Shown here: piece by piece, positions 22,656-32,597 of the stretch
How the letters are laid out: every line of letters begins with the position of its first letter
Position numbering within the stretch: the stretch's first letter is position 1
NCBI GenBank assembly: GCA_963210315.1
Contig: OY723290.1
Coordinates: 248,001 to 312,000 of the forward strand
DNA: 64,000 nt
From: Rhynchopus euleeides
Taxonomy: Eukaryota; Euglenozoa; Diplonemea; Diplonemida; Diplonemidae
Direction of reading: 5' to 3'
Made by a program: the position numbers and the translations under genes
The notes under the pieces: generated by a model
Told to the model about the DNA's origin: nothing
Seen by the model: the letters and a program-made list of their open reading frames with translations, nothing else
Databases searched by the model: none

Positions 22656-24376
22656 CAATTCAGCACACACAGAATATGTCATCTGCCTGCTTGTTCCAAC
22701 AGCAACCGGCTCACTGACATTCCAACCCCCTCCCCTGGTGGTGGGCAGAGCGTGCAAACAAGCGTCTTGGTCGCAATTTTGCAACAGTGAACGAACAGAA
22801 TTTTGCACCGACTATATTGCCAGGGTTCTGGATGGGGCGGAGGCAGGCGGAACTGGACAACTATGCCAAGAAAAGGGGTGGCAAGAGAAGACAGTGGCAA
22901 ATTGTTGGCTTGGAATATTGGGATATCATGTTGGATATCATGACGATACATTCGGTCCTCCAAACCCTCAGATTTTTTGACTGATTTTTTGTTTTGTTTT
23001 TGCTGCGGAAAAACTGGAATGCTTGTCGATGACACCAGCTTGTTCAAAATCGGAAGAACGACAAAAGTCAGCAAAGCATTGACATAGCTCCGACCAACAT
23101 GCATCATCAACTGCGCTAGCCTGAACTCAGGACAAGGAGATAGGCAGCGGACCGGTGAACCCACAGTCATAGTTTCTTCTTTTTTCTCGCGTATCCGTCA
23201 GGTGGACCACCGGGTGGGGAGAGATCCGGTGTGAGGCACTTGGGTTCGTCCAGGTGGGCAGGGAGCCTGGGGGGCGGGGGCCTCAAAAGTCTTCTCTTCG
23301 TTGAATCTCGCAGGGTATTTCTTGAACTTTTCAACCTTCCACGCAACGTGAATTTTCGACGCCCTTTTGAAGAAAATATTTTTTCCTTCTTCGGGGGTGG
23401 TGGACGAGCCCGTTTCGGGGACCAGATAGGGTGCTCTTTCAAAATGATCTCGCAGTGCGCCGCCAAACACGGCAGGGTGAGAGACGGGTCGCATGTGTTC
23501 CTCCGGTCCATCTGGGGGGAAGACGGGGTGTGGTCGTGCAAAATGAAGGTCAGGCCAAATCAGTGCGGGCCCTTCTTCGTCGGGAAGAGGAATCAGGAAC
23601 GGCACCCACGGGCCAATCCGATGCACAGAAAATGACAGATATCTGGTGAAGCCTCTCAGAGAACCGCATTGCAGGTGGGCCGGACAGCTTGTGTGCTCTG
23701 GGTTCTGCTAAGAAGACGTGCTCCATTGCTGGCCCAGATTGTTTTTCATTATTTTCTGTTGTTCCCTGCCAAAGTGGCACTCCTCTTCCAGGCAGGACCA
23801 ACCCTCTTACTGGGGGGGGTCAAATAGTACTACCGGGTAGTACTAATAGGCGGGACCGCTTGCCTAAATCGTGAAAATGTAGATACCGTAAACGGAAAAA
23901 GGGTGGACCGTAAAAATGTTCCAAGTTCCCAAAAAAAGGCCAAACGTTCCATCTTTTTTACGGTCCACCATTTATTGGGACTGAATATGGAAAAGACAAT
24001 GCGTTTTTCGCCCGCGGGCTGGTGGGTTGCGGGGCGCGGACTGCGGCCTCCACGCCGCAGACACCCACACGTAGGCCTCCCGACCTCCCAGCTTTGGACC
24101 CTCCCTCCACCACCGCAACCAACACCAGCAAGAGAAGCAAGTCCTCCCTGCGTGTGGAAAAGGCACGATCACCACCACTCACCTCGAGACTCACCCACCA
24201 CCACACCTCGAGAAGTGTAGTACCATGCAAGGAGCATTCCGGTAGAAGTAAAAGTAGAACCTGCTGCACGAGCCCACAAAAGCAGCCACAGTACGGCAGG
24301 GCGCGCAGACAGAAGCTGAGACCACCGGGCTCCCTCCAGATGTAAATTCGTGAATCAGTGCCCGGAAAATTCAGGG

Positions 24377-24506
24377 AAATCGTACTCCTTTAGTGTAGTA
24401 CACCCTGCAGTAACTGTGGGAGAACAGTTCCCGGACGATGGTGAGCGCACACTCTGTGCTGAGGCCCTGTGGTGTTAATCCTGCAGCTTCAGTCGTACGA
24501 TTTCCT
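24377..24506 (+). repeat. Short TIR repeat (AAATCGTAC family), copy 2
   Basis: It runs from GGAAATCGTACTCC to CGTACGATTTCC and shares the interior (CTGTGGGAGAACAGTTCC, GAGGCCCTGTG) with the copy at 9353-9520. It lies nested inside the 820-bp TIR element. Confidence 0.6.
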
Positions 24507-24542
24507 TGGTTCCTTCGCGACTTCGTCGCGAAGGAACCAAGG
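24504..24542. repeat. Perfect 17-bp stem hairpin
   Basis: CCTTGGTTCCTTCGCGA, a five-base loop, and its exact reverse complement. It adjoins the right end of the AAATCGTAC repeat and lies inside a nested mobile element, so it is probably element structure rather than a host regulatory signal. Confidence 0.8.
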
Positions 24543-25715
24543 AAAGGCTCGTAAAAAAACCGCCAAGTCCACGATCCCAACCGTAAAATAGGTGGACCGT
24601 AAAAATGTTCCAAGTTCCGGAAAAATCCCATTTGTTCCATCTTTTTTACGGTCCACCTATAGTACGGTTCACCTTTATTACGGTCCACAATATTTCCGTT
24701 TACGGTAAATGGTAATTGGTGACGATGAGTCACTTTTATGACCCCCAGGTCGCCAAAACGCTGTTTATCGGCATGTTTGGAATCCGTACGGATTGTGATG
24801 GGGTCATTTCAGTTGTGAGTTGCCTAATTTCAACCTTGTTTATGGGTTGGCTTCCGGGCCAAAGACCCTCCAGAGGTTCAATGGGATCCAAGGGGATCAT
24901 ACACATGCAGATCCCCTCGCCGGTACACTACCGACACCCAGTAAACACCCGCGTCACTGGTGTTCAACACGGCGGCGAATCACGTGTCGCGCGCCGTGCT
25001 CGAGAGGGCCCCACCTCGCTCGGCGGTGTGGAAGGGGCGTCTCTTGAGGTCGATGACCTGCTTGCAGAGGCTCGAGCGAGACCAAAAGATCGTTAGGCCA
25101 TGCTTTCACACCGAGGATCGGTACTGAAGATCATGTATCGAGCAAGATTTTACCCTTATGCTCTACGTGAGATTTCTGTTCTCACTGAGCTTGCCTTCGG
25201 ACACCTGCGTTAATGTGTAACAGAGTGTGCCGCCCCAACCAAACTCCCCACCTGACTGGTGTCTCCAAACGAGGACTCACTAGCTAACGCCAGTTTGTCG
25301 CTAGACAACCTCCCCCACAGCCAGTGCCCCCATGCAGGTTACTGCGTACTGCAGCTCTTCCTTGCGATCGCTTCAAGGTTCGCCAGGTCATGACGGGTCA
25401 CATTTCGGGAGAGTTGTGTGGGAGAAACGGGTTGGACGGGTTCTTATGTATCCGATGGTCTGCAGTGGTTGGCAGTGCTGCTCTTCAGAGCGTGGCGTTG
25501 ATTACCAGCTCAGCCAGGAGGCTCGGTGCAACCGATTTTTCTCAGCGGCATGCCCCTACTACAGGGGCAACAGTCTTAGAAAGGGGAAAAAACGGGCAAA
25601 AAGGGGGGTAGTACTAATATACTGGAAAAACAATCTATTTTGAAAAACCCAGGGGGTAGTTGTATTTGAGGGGGTAGTTGTATTTAAAGGGGTAGTACAA
25701 TTTGACCCCCCCCAG

Positions 25716-26843
25716 TAACCCCCCGCGTGAGGTCAAAGAGACTCTGTGGATGAACTAAATTTGAGCCTTACCAGGGCCTTCAGTTCTGCCGCACTCGTGA
25801 GAAGGCCAGCAACTCACGTCCTTTTTCCATGGAATTCTGTGCGAGTCAGGTGGATGTCTGCTTCATGCGTGTGAAAAGTGGTGGCAATCATTGCCAGCGC
25901 CCCCCCCCCCCCCCCGCTTTCCCGAGGTAAAAAAACGCGGGAATCGCAAAACCATGAACAGGCCCCCCGTGGGATACCCCTATCTTGGAGTCGCCAGGAA
26001 TCACCCCACGGGCCTCGTTGCATGAGAGGGAGTGGCTGTGATAATTGCGCACAGGAAACGGGTGCCGCGGGCAGTGCCCCGGGCAACCCCGGACACTGTA
26101 GAGAGCGAGTCTGACTGATGGTTTGCGCAAAAAAGATCCAGATGGGGGCTGACCCAGAAAGAAGAGGCGCGGGAAATAATTTCCCCGCCCCTCAGTTCAG
26201 CGACACCGAACTGATCAAAACAAAAGAAGAAAATGCCACGGATCCGGTCCGGGCAATCACTTCCCATTGCGGTCAGTGGGAGCGTGCGGTGAGAGAAATT
26301 TGAACGACAGCTTCTGGAAGGAAACTCTAGCGAGGCTGCGTGGAGGGGGTTGATGCCCGGGCAGCGTTGTGAACACAGCGCCCGGTGGCTTGCGTGGTGC
26401 AGCCAACCAAACTGCCTCAGCTTCAATCGACCCGCAGTGCAGATTAATGCACCCTCCATTGAAGATCACGCCCTCTCCTCTCCTCTCCCTTCCTCCATAC
26501 CACGCGCGGTTTGTTCACCGGGTTTTGGTGGCGAGAAAGCCGCTGTTTTCGGATTCTTCTGACAGAGTCAAACGTGACCCTCCTCTGTGCATCTGTTGGC
26601 AAGCCATCTTTTTGCGCCCTTCTAATTGAGCACGGGTTGGGTTGATATAGATGGAATTCCCCATTGTGCGTGCGATCCACTCGCACGAGGCACAAGGGAT
26701 CAAGACAGAAGGGATGAGGGAGGTGGTGGTGAAATCGCGAACAGTTTTTGGTGCCCCTGACGACCCCATATTGCGTAGTTTGTGCGTAGTGAAAAGGGGG
26801 GGGGGGGGTCTCATTTTTTGATTTACTCAGCCATTCTCTGTCT
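25716..26843. other. Spacer with no supported gene
   Basis: Several short ORFs on both strands lack family features. C/G runs occur at 25902-25917 and 26797-26809. The first copy of a 27-bp direct repeat (26770-26796) is here. Confidence 0.5.
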
Positions 26844-27038
26844 CTATGCCGGGACCCCAAACTCAAGGAGTTCTTGCTGTTCCGGGGTCAGTGAGGGTGC
26901 AGGCGCTTCAGGTGCTGCAGGTTCTTCAGGTGCTGCAGCGCTGGCAGCCTTCGGTGCGGGTTTCGACGCAGTCTTTGCAGGTCTCTTTGGGGGTGCCCTT
27001 TGGCGCGGTGCCTGCTTCAGCTCGTCGGGTGGAAGCAT
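26844..27038 (-). CDS. Small Ala/Pro/Lys-rich hypothetical protein, possibly a 3' exon
   Basis: From the ATG at 27038 this encodes 64 residues: a short MLPPDELKQAP start, a basic KRPAKTASKPAPK segment, an Ala/Pro/Glu-rich middle and the end LLEFGVPA. The composition recalls histone H1 tails but is low-complexity. Immediately upstream, 27011-27106 holds a tandem duplication of about 48 bp; the upstream unit carries one extra base and is out of frame. The ORF may be the last exon of a gene whose earlier exon is 27122-27439. I could not fix the splice junctions. Confidence 0.3.
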   Translation of the reverse strand: MLPPDELKQAPRQRAPPKRPAKTASKPAPKAASAAAPEEPAAPEAPAPSLTPEQQELLEFGVPA

Positions 27039-27121
27039 CAACGCATCATTAAGCGGTGCCTGCTTCAGCTCCTCCGGGTGGAAGCGTCAACGCATCATTA
27101 AGGAAGAAGGAAGCACAGTTG

Positions 27122-27406
27122 CTACGCTTTTTTGCAGCTGCAGGAAACGACACCATACCCAACAACAATCCCCAGACCGTCGAGGGAGAGTGGGCGCCTG
27201 GATCCCGTGACACAGATCTCTAGTGCCGTTGTGATCCCCTCGGATAACGTCTCCTGGACGTTGTCAGCGGAGGTTGCCTGTGTGGCGGTGACCTCCGTAT
27301 ACCCCGCGGGATCCAGTGCCAGTAGCGCCTTCTTCAGCTTTTCGTCGACCCCTCGGCCGACGCTCTCCTTGATGTCAAGGGCCACCTTCAGGGTGGCACC
27401 TCGCAT
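27122..27406 (-). CDS. Hypothetical protein or internal exon
   Basis: An open frame of 105 codons reaches up to 27439, but the first ATG in it is at 27406 (94 codons). The translation (GATLKVALDIKES, DEKLKKALLALDPAGYTEV, SEGITTALEI) is charged and helix-like, so it looks coding, yet matches no family I know. An ATG in another frame lies upstream. A TAG followed by AAC lies just above the open frame and could be a cis-splice acceptor. Together with 26844-27038 it may form a two-exon gene. Confidence 0.3.
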   Translation of the reverse strand: MRGATLKVALDIKESVGRGVDEKLKKALLALDPAGYTEVTATQATSADNVQETLSEGITTALEICVTGSRRPLSLDGLGIVVGYGVVSCSCKKA

Positions 27407-27439
27407 CGCCCTGAAGGCTGTGATCGTATCATCATTCAC

Positions 27440-28265
27440 AATCTCGAGGGTGTTCTACGCGGCTCCTGGAACTCACTTCCTTCTCAGGTGTTTCTGGGCA
27501 TGGGGCAACCTTGCCCAGGTGTTTCTGGAGTCCCGCCCCACATGTCGTGCGTTCTTTCGTACGGTGTATAGTGAGTTCTGGCAATAATTTTTTGCTCGGT
27601 CAGCGCAGTGCCTCCAGTCCTGTCTCAGTAGCCACACAGAAAGGGGGACCAAAAAAAACTGGGGGGGGACCAAAAAGCGAGACCCCCCCCCCCCAGATTG
27701 CGTAGTTTGTGCGTAGTGAAAAAGGGGTAAATCAGGGGCACCAGTTTTGTTTTAAATTTTTTTTTCGTCTGAGATATTTTTTTTGCAGAAAGCCCACAAG
27801 CAATATCCCACTTTTTACCACTGGAGAGGATGCTGGGAAAATGGGGGGGAGAGCGGAAGGGGTGGGGTGTGGGGTATATACGTGGCATTGCTTGGATGGG
27901 AGAGAGGGGGTGAGTAGTGAAGTGGAGAAAAGCAAGGCACATGGAGTCGCCTCCAGAAGGGCCCTTCACTCATCATTGAATGGGCGAGGGTGGATTTGTG
28001 TGTGGCTCAACCGCTTTTTAGGTGGGTACACCCTGTGGGATCTTGGCCCACCAAAAGGCGATCGGCCCCACCAAAACAGTGTGTGTGTGTGTGAATGCGT
28101 AGCGACGTGCATACATCGTGACTTGTCGTGACGAACAATCCTACGATAAATCCTACGATTTTTTGAACGAGTTTGTTTTTGGCCTCACTCTCTGCAGCCC
28201 CCCGCCCCCCCCCTCCCCCCACACGCCCCAGTGAGAGGTCTCCGACTTTTTTTCCGGCAACGGTG
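27440..28265. other. Spacer with an older retroelement tail
   Basis: No gene. The second 27-bp direct repeat lies at 27697-27727. A decayed GAACGA tail with a following TGGCCTCACTCTCTGCAG box lies at 28153-28230, directly beside the 3' end of the full-length retrotransposon. Confidence 0.55.
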
Positions 28266-28628
28266 TTTTTGAACGATTTGAACGATTTTTGGCCGTGCTC
28301 GTAGCATTCCCCGTTGAGGGGGTCGCTATTTCGTGTTCTCCTGGCCGCACGGAGGCATTGCCTTACGTCGCCTCTTCCTCTTTTCCTTTGGTGGTGTGTT
28401 GGTCTGGCACAGAGGGCGGGACCGTGCTGATATGCACAGTGACGACTCTCCCTTTTGTTTTGTGCCCGCCTCCACCGAGATTCGGCTGATGCCTCTCAGA
28501 CTGGGGGCGGGCGGTCGCCGACGCTGACGCGCCTGGCGGCCTGTGGAAAGTGACGTGGGGCTGGGATGGGGGGGGGGGGTGCTGGGAGGTCGGGCCGAAG
28601 CCCTTGTTCTCTGATGATGTTATTTGGT

Positions 28629-31600
28629 TCACGCGTTCAGGTAGTCCTTCTCGCCGTGCTCCTTTACCCCTGCCTCGGCCAGGTAGCGCAGCGCCTCCTT
28701 GCAGTTGTGCAACAGCAGGTTGTGCACGTTTGTGGCTGTGAGGTGGTGTCGGGCCGACGCTGTCGCGGGGCAGCCGAAGAAGAGGTGCTTCAGTGAGACC
28801 CCAGGCGGGGGGTGGCCCGGCGCATGCTTCAGGCAGGGTTGGCAAGGTGGTTGTGCCGTGCCCGGGATGTCGTGGTCGTAGACCAGGCGGTGGTGGTCGG
28901 CCCGGAGTCGGCGGATGGTGGTTTCCCCTAAGCGGGTGAGTCCCTCCATGCGGAGGTCGGGGCGTTGCAGTCGCGTCTCCCCGATTCCCGAACGGTACGC
29001 GTACACGCTGTCCGTGCGGGGCACCGTTGCGTCGTTGTAGATGTGTCGGCGGAGGACGACACGAGCCGACGCGAGGCTAACCGGTTCCATCTGCGGCCGG
29101 AAGGCACCGATTTGCGCCTGTTTGTCAGCGAGTTCGTTCCCTGCTACCCCAACGTGTGACGGGATGTAGCGGAGGTGGGTGGTGACATCGTGGGTTTGGG
29201 CGAGCTCGTTCAACCACCTCCAGATGTCCCATTCGGTGGATCCTCTCGCTCGCTGCGGGCCGCTCAGCAGCGCGTTCAGTGCGCTCTGCGAGTCTGTGAG
29301 GATGGCGATCGTTTCGCCTGGGGATACCAGGGTGCATAGGTGAGCGAGGGATTCTCTGATGGCCACCAGCTCCGCCTGGTAGCTGATGCAGCGGAGTCCT
29401 GCCGGCCAGGCGAGCTTTTTCCTGAGGCGGCCCTCCGGCATGCTGTACACCGCTGCTCCTGCGCCGCCCTGCTGTTGCCGCGATGTGGAGTTGGAGACTG
29501 ACCCGTCGGTGTACACATGCCAGGCGCATGTCGGGAGGGCCTGGATGGTCTGCTCTGCCAGGTCCCGGAGGGTGTCTTTCGGGGTGGCGGCCTTTGGGGC
29601 GGTGAGCCCCGGCAGCGTCGCCAGGATGTGTACTCGTGGCAGCACCAGGTTCCATTCCCAGGGGGGGATGGGGTGTGCTGCATGCAGGGGGGCCAGCAGG
29701 GGGGTGCGCCCGTCGACCTTCGAGGATTTCACCAGACTCCGTGCCTGATGTAGCCAGCTGCCTCCCGTGTTCCCGGTGTTTAGTTGCGCCCGGTATCCTG
29801 GGGAGTGGGGCACGCGGCGGAAGCGTTCGTGGTCTGTGCACACCGCGACCTTGAAGTCGAGGTCGAGGTCTCGCAGGTGTGATTCCCAGAGGAGCTTTGC
29901 CGTGCTGGTGTTCTTCATACAGCCCGTGATGATCAGGGCTGCCATGCGGTGGACATCTCGCAGGCGTTTGAGGTTCTTCGTGGACAGGCCAGGGGTGTAG
30001 ACGCTGGCGGCGTACATCAGGATGGGGTAGACATATGTCAGGTAGGCCTGGCGCAGCGTGTCTCCACTTGAGCCCCAGTCAGTGCCTGCCAACATACGCA
30101 GAATGCTCAGGCGTCGCATGCAGGTGGTCACGACGTGGTCGACGTGGTCTGTCATCGTGTGGCAGGCATCGATGTAGACCCCGAGGTACTTCGCTGTCGA
30201 TTCGTGCTGGAGGGGGGTGCCGTCTGGGAGCTCCATGCGTCTGTGCTCGCCCAACGCTGCGGGCGTCGTTCCCATCAGCGTGTAGCAGCACTTACTGGGG
30301 GAGAGCTGCAGCCCGTGGAGTGGGATTTCGGCGGCGAGTGTGGATATGACGCCCTGTGCGGTGCTTAGGGCTTCAGTGTAGTTGTCCCCGACGACGAGTA
30401 CTGCGATGTCATCTGCGAACACCGCTGGGTGGATGTTAGGGGAGGCGGTGATGGCTCGAGATACATCGTCCATCACGCAGTTGAAGAGCAGGGGCGAGAG
30501 CACTGTTCCCTGCGGGACCCCGTTGTTGAAGTCGTAGTAGTCGCTTCTTACCCCGTGCACCTGTGCGGCGGCTCGGCGGTTGCTGAGGTAGTTGTGTAGC
30601 CATCTGGTGAATTTCGGGGGGAAGCCCTTCCGTCTGACACTGTTGATGACTGCGTGCTTGCTGACCTTGTCGAAGGCTTTCTCGAGGTCGAAGTACAGGG
30701 TGACAGCTGCCTTTCCGGAGGAGAGGGCGTCCGTCGCTGTTTGGGTGATGTAGGCTAGTTGGTCGGTTGTCGATCTCAGCCGCTGGAACCCTGCCTGGTT
30801 CGCGCAGTGCCCCTCCACCTGTGGGTAGGCGTCGTCGAGCATGAGCTGCTCCATGCGCCTCTTCACCATTTTTTCTAGCACCTTGCACGCTGTGCTGGTG
30901 AGCGCGATTGGTCGGTACGAGGACGCTGCCGTTGCTGGCTTCCCCGGTTTCAGGATCGGGATGATGACTGCTCGTGTCCACGCGTCGGGGAGGATGCCGC
31001 TGTTCCACGACAGGTTGAGCACATGCAGGAGTCCCTGCCGTGCCTGGGGGCCCAGATGCATCAGCAGCTCGTTGTTGAGGTCGTCAGGCCCTGGGGATTT
31101 CCGCTCCTGCAGTTCGGATAGAGCCGCGTTCAGCTCCTCTTTGGAGAAGTCGTCTTCGGCAGCTGAGAGCTCGGGGGGTGTCTGGTCATTCGCATGCTGC
31201 GGGGTGTGTGCTGCTTGTGGCTGTTGGTCGCTTCCTTCGCTGATCTTGGCGTAGTGGCTGCAGAGGAGGTCCGCCTTAGCTTTGGGGTCGGTCACCGGGA
31301 CCCCTCCGTCGACAAGTGGGAAGGCAGCCTGTTGGATTTTGCGGCCGTCGAGTTCTCGCACAAGCCGGAAGGTGGCGCCGAGGTCGCTGCTGGTGCTCGC
31401 GGCCTGGCACCTGGTTTCCCAGGTTGTGCGCTTTGCTTCGAGGACGGCGTTGGTGGCGTCGGTGGTCAGCTTGTCCAGCTTGTCGTAGTCGTCCTGGGAC
31501 AGGTGTGCGGTCTGGGCGTGTCTGCGCGATTCCTCGTTCCGCGCCCGTATCGCACGTTTCACCTTGCTTGTGAACCACCGCTTGCGGGGGCGAGAGCTTC

Positions 31601-32594
31601 GCTTCGTCGGGATGTGTTTGGCTGCGACCGTGCGTACCAGTCCCAGCCACTTGTGGAAGGATTCCTTCGGGTCATTCCACTTCGTCACTTTGCGTGACAG
31701 CCGTTCCAGCTCCTCAGTGAATGCGGGCCAGTCTGCCGCTGCCCAGTTCCATAGTTGGCGGGCTTTGGCTGCCGGGTGTGTGGCTGCAGCTGGCGTTCGT
31801 GCAAAGGGGACGGTGTATTGTATGGCGAAGTGATCGGACTGCCACTGGTCTAGGGTATTCCAGGTGACCTCCCCCAGCTCGTAGTGGGCGAAGACAATGT
31901 CCGGCGAGGACTTGGAGTCGCGGCGCATGCGTGTGGGGTGGTCAGGGTCGTTGCACAGCGACATGCCGTTGAGGAGGGACCAGTGGTACAGGTCTGTTCC
32001 CTTGTCGTCGCAGCGCGCATGTTTATCCCAGGCACGGTTGTGAATGTTGAAGTCGCCGGCGATGATGGACTCCGGCGTGTGTGGTAGCAGGGATGTAGAG
32101 AAGTCGTCGCGGCGTGGGTCGTTGCTAGTGCCGACTCCCGAGGGGCGGTATACATTGGTGAAGGTGATAGCGCTTTCTGGCCCCGTGACGCGCACCGTGA
32201 GTGTCTCGGTCACACTGGCGTTTGGTGCGGTGGCAATAAGAGTCGCGTGTAGGTCCTCCCGCACTAGGGTTGCGATCCCGCCTCCGGAGGTGAGCGTCCC
32301 CTTACAGCGCTTCTGGGTGCGGCGTCGGAGAAAGACGGAGTAGCCCGGGAACTTGGGGTCCCCCCCCTGTGCTGCTCGGAGTTCCTGCAGATGCACTACG
32401 TCATACCGCTGGGTTGCGAGGTGGTGCTGGAGCTCCGCCCTTTTTGCCTCGGTGAGTCCGTTGCAGTTCCAGGTCAGGCACTTGAGGTGCTGCGCCGGGC
32501 CAGGGTTCTGCTCGATGTCACCCGCCCTGAGGAGGAGGTCACGCCCGGTCTCGTAGATGTGGCGCTGCAGGCCTGGAGATGGCGGGCCTCCCCG
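28629..32594 (-). CDS. Retrotransposon ORF2: 2A peptide, AP endonuclease, reverse transcriptase, RNase H
   Basis: 1321 codons from the codon after the ORF1 TGA to a TGA stop. Codons 26-33 encode a 2A motif, DIEQNPGP, preceded by LLLRAG. The endonuclease follows (CLTWNCNGL, DVVHLQEL, GDFNIHNRAWD, and SPDIVF..QSDHFAI). The RT domain has the PDD/NELL..PEA region, SYRPIAL, GFQRLRSTTDQL, FDLEKAFDKV, GVPQGTVLSPLLF and the catalytic FADDIAVL. RNase H has YTDGS, AELVAIRESL, ILTDSQSAL and HVGVAGNELAD. A CxxC..H..C knuckle closes the protein. No Met occurs before about residue 200, inside the endonuclease, so independent ATG initiation would destroy the enzyme. Expression therefore probably depends on readthrough or reinitiation. 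EN nicks the target DNA and RT copies the RNA at the nick. Confidence 0.95.
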   Translation of the reverse strand, partial: RGGPPSPGLQRHIYETGRDLLLRAGDIEQNPGPAQHLKCLTWNCNGLTEAKRAELQHHLATQRYDVVHLQELRAAQGGDPKFPGYSVFLRRRTQKRCKGTLTSGGGIATLVREDLHATLIATAPNASVTETLTVRVTGPESAITFTNVYRPSGVGTSNDPRRDDFSTSLLPHTPESIIAGDFNIHNRAWDKHARCDDKGTDLYHWSLLNGMSLCNDPDHPTRMRRDSKSSPDIVFAHYELGEVTWNTLDQWQSDHFAIQYTVPFARTPAAATHPAAKARQLWNWAAADWPAFTEELERLSRKVTKWNDPKESFHKWLGLVRTVAAKHIPTKRSSRPRKRWFTSKVKRAIRARNEESRRHAQTAHLSQDDYDKLDKLTTDATNAVLEAKRTTWETRCQAASTSSDLGATFRLVRELDGRKIQQAAFPLVDGGVPVTDPKAKADLLCSHYAKISEGSDQQPQAAHTPQHANDQTPPELSAAEDDFSKEELNAALSELQERKSPGPDDLNNELLMHLGPQARQGLLHVLNLSWNSGILPDAWTRAVIIPILKPGKPATAASSYRPIALTSTACKVLEKMVKRRMEQLMLDDAYPQVEGHCANQAGFQRLRSTTDQLAYITQTATDALSSGKAAVTLYFDLEKAFDKVSKHAVINSVRRKGFPPKFTRWLHNYLSNRRAAAQVHGVRSDYYDFNNGVPQGTVLSPLLFNCVMDDVSRAITASPNIHPAVFADDIAVLVVGDNYTEALSTAQGVISTLAAEIPLHGLQLSPSKCCYTLMGTTPAALGEHRRMELPDGTPLQHESTAKYLGVYIDACHTMTDHVDHVVTTCMRRLSILRMLAGTDWGSSGDTLRQAYLTYVYPILMYAASVYTPGLSTKNLKRLRDVHRMAALIITGCMKNTSTAKLLWESHLRDLDLDFKVAVCTDHERFRRVPHSPGYRAQLNTGNTGGSWLHQARSLVKSSKVDGRTPLLAPLHAAHPIPPWEWNLVLPRVHILATLPGLTAPKAATPKDTLRDLAEQTIQALPTCAWHVYTDGSVSNSTSRQQQGGAGAAVYSMPEGRLRKKLAWPAGLRCISYQAELVAIRESLAHLCTLVSPGETIAILTDSQSALNALLSGPQRARGSTEWDIWRWLNELAQTHDVTTHLRYIPSHVGVAGNELADKQAQIGAFRPQMEPVSLASARVVLRRHIYNDATVPRTDSVYAYRSGIGETRLQRPDLRMEGLTRLGETTIRRLRADHHRLVYDHDIPGTAQPPCQPCLKHAPGHPPPGVSLKHLFFGCPATASARHHLTATNVHNLLLHNCKEALRYLAEAGVKEHGEKDYLNA
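32496..32519 (-). other. 2A-like ribosome-skipping motif
   Basis: It encodes DIEQNPGP, matching the D-x-E-x-N-P-G/P consensus, preceded by a Leu-rich segment as is usual. In other 2A sequences the ribosome skips the Gly-Pro bond, releasing the upstream product and continuing from Pro. Comparable 2A sequences are known at the N-terminus of trypanosomatid L1Tc/ingi-type retrotransposon proteins. Here it lies 25 codons after an in-frame TGA and just before the endonuclease. Confidence 0.92.
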
Positions 32595-32597
32595 TCA
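32595..32597 (-). promoter_or_regulatory. In-frame TGA between ORF1 and ORF2, candidate readthrough site
   Basis: ORF1 ends with TGA followed by C (TGA-CGG), a context often described as leaky. The same frame then stays open for 1321 codons through the 2A motif and ORF2. Readthrough is inferred; a point mutation in this copy is the alternative. Confidence 0.6.

Larger units (their letters stand above)
23886..24705. mobile_element. 820-bp TA-flanked TIR element (CCGTAAACGGAAA ends), nested
   Basis: Ends CCGTAAACGGAAA and the reverse complement TTTCCGTTTACGG are flanked by TA on both sides; homology extends into GTGGACCGTAA. The interior has two direct copies of a 67-bp foldback unit (23902-23969 and 24591-24657) beginning GGTGGACCGTAAAAA and ending TTTTTTACGGTCCACC. 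The second is itself TA-flanked. A copy of the AAATCGTAC repeat and a strong hairpin also lie inside. No protein is encoded. Confidence 0.65.
23810..25715. mobile_element. 1.9-kb TA-flanked TIR element (CTGGGGGGGGTCAAAT ends)
   Basis: The left end reads CTGGGGGGGGTCAAAT followed by AGTACTACC. The right end is its reverse complement with one mismatch over about 25 bp. TA flanks both ends (23808-23809, 25716-25717). Near each end GTAGTACTA-type palindromes recur. The interior carries another TIR element (23886-24705) but no convincing transposase, so this is a non-autonomous or nested element. Confidence 0.65.
26770..27727. repeat. Direct repeats bracketing a 0.9-kb segment
   Basis: ATTGCGTAGTTTGTGCGTAG plus TGAAAA occurs at 26770 and again at 27697. 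Just inside each copy lie inverted G/C runs: GGGGGGGGTCTCA on the left and GAGACCCCCCC on the right. The enclosed segment holds two small ORFs. The arrangement resembles an insertion flanked by a long direct duplication, but could also be two copies of a dispersed repeat. Confidence 0.6.

Noticed and set aside
23198..23626. 142-codon minus ORF with protein-like composition
   Set aside because: No ATG near the start and no recognised family; left as a note only.
24504..24542. Transcription terminator
   Set aside because: The perfect hairpin lies inside a nested mobile element of a eukaryotic genome, without a following T-tract.
32595..32597. TGA reassigned to an amino acid throughout the genome
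   Set aside because: Seven of eight host genes and ORF2 itself end in TGA, so it functions as a normal stop here.
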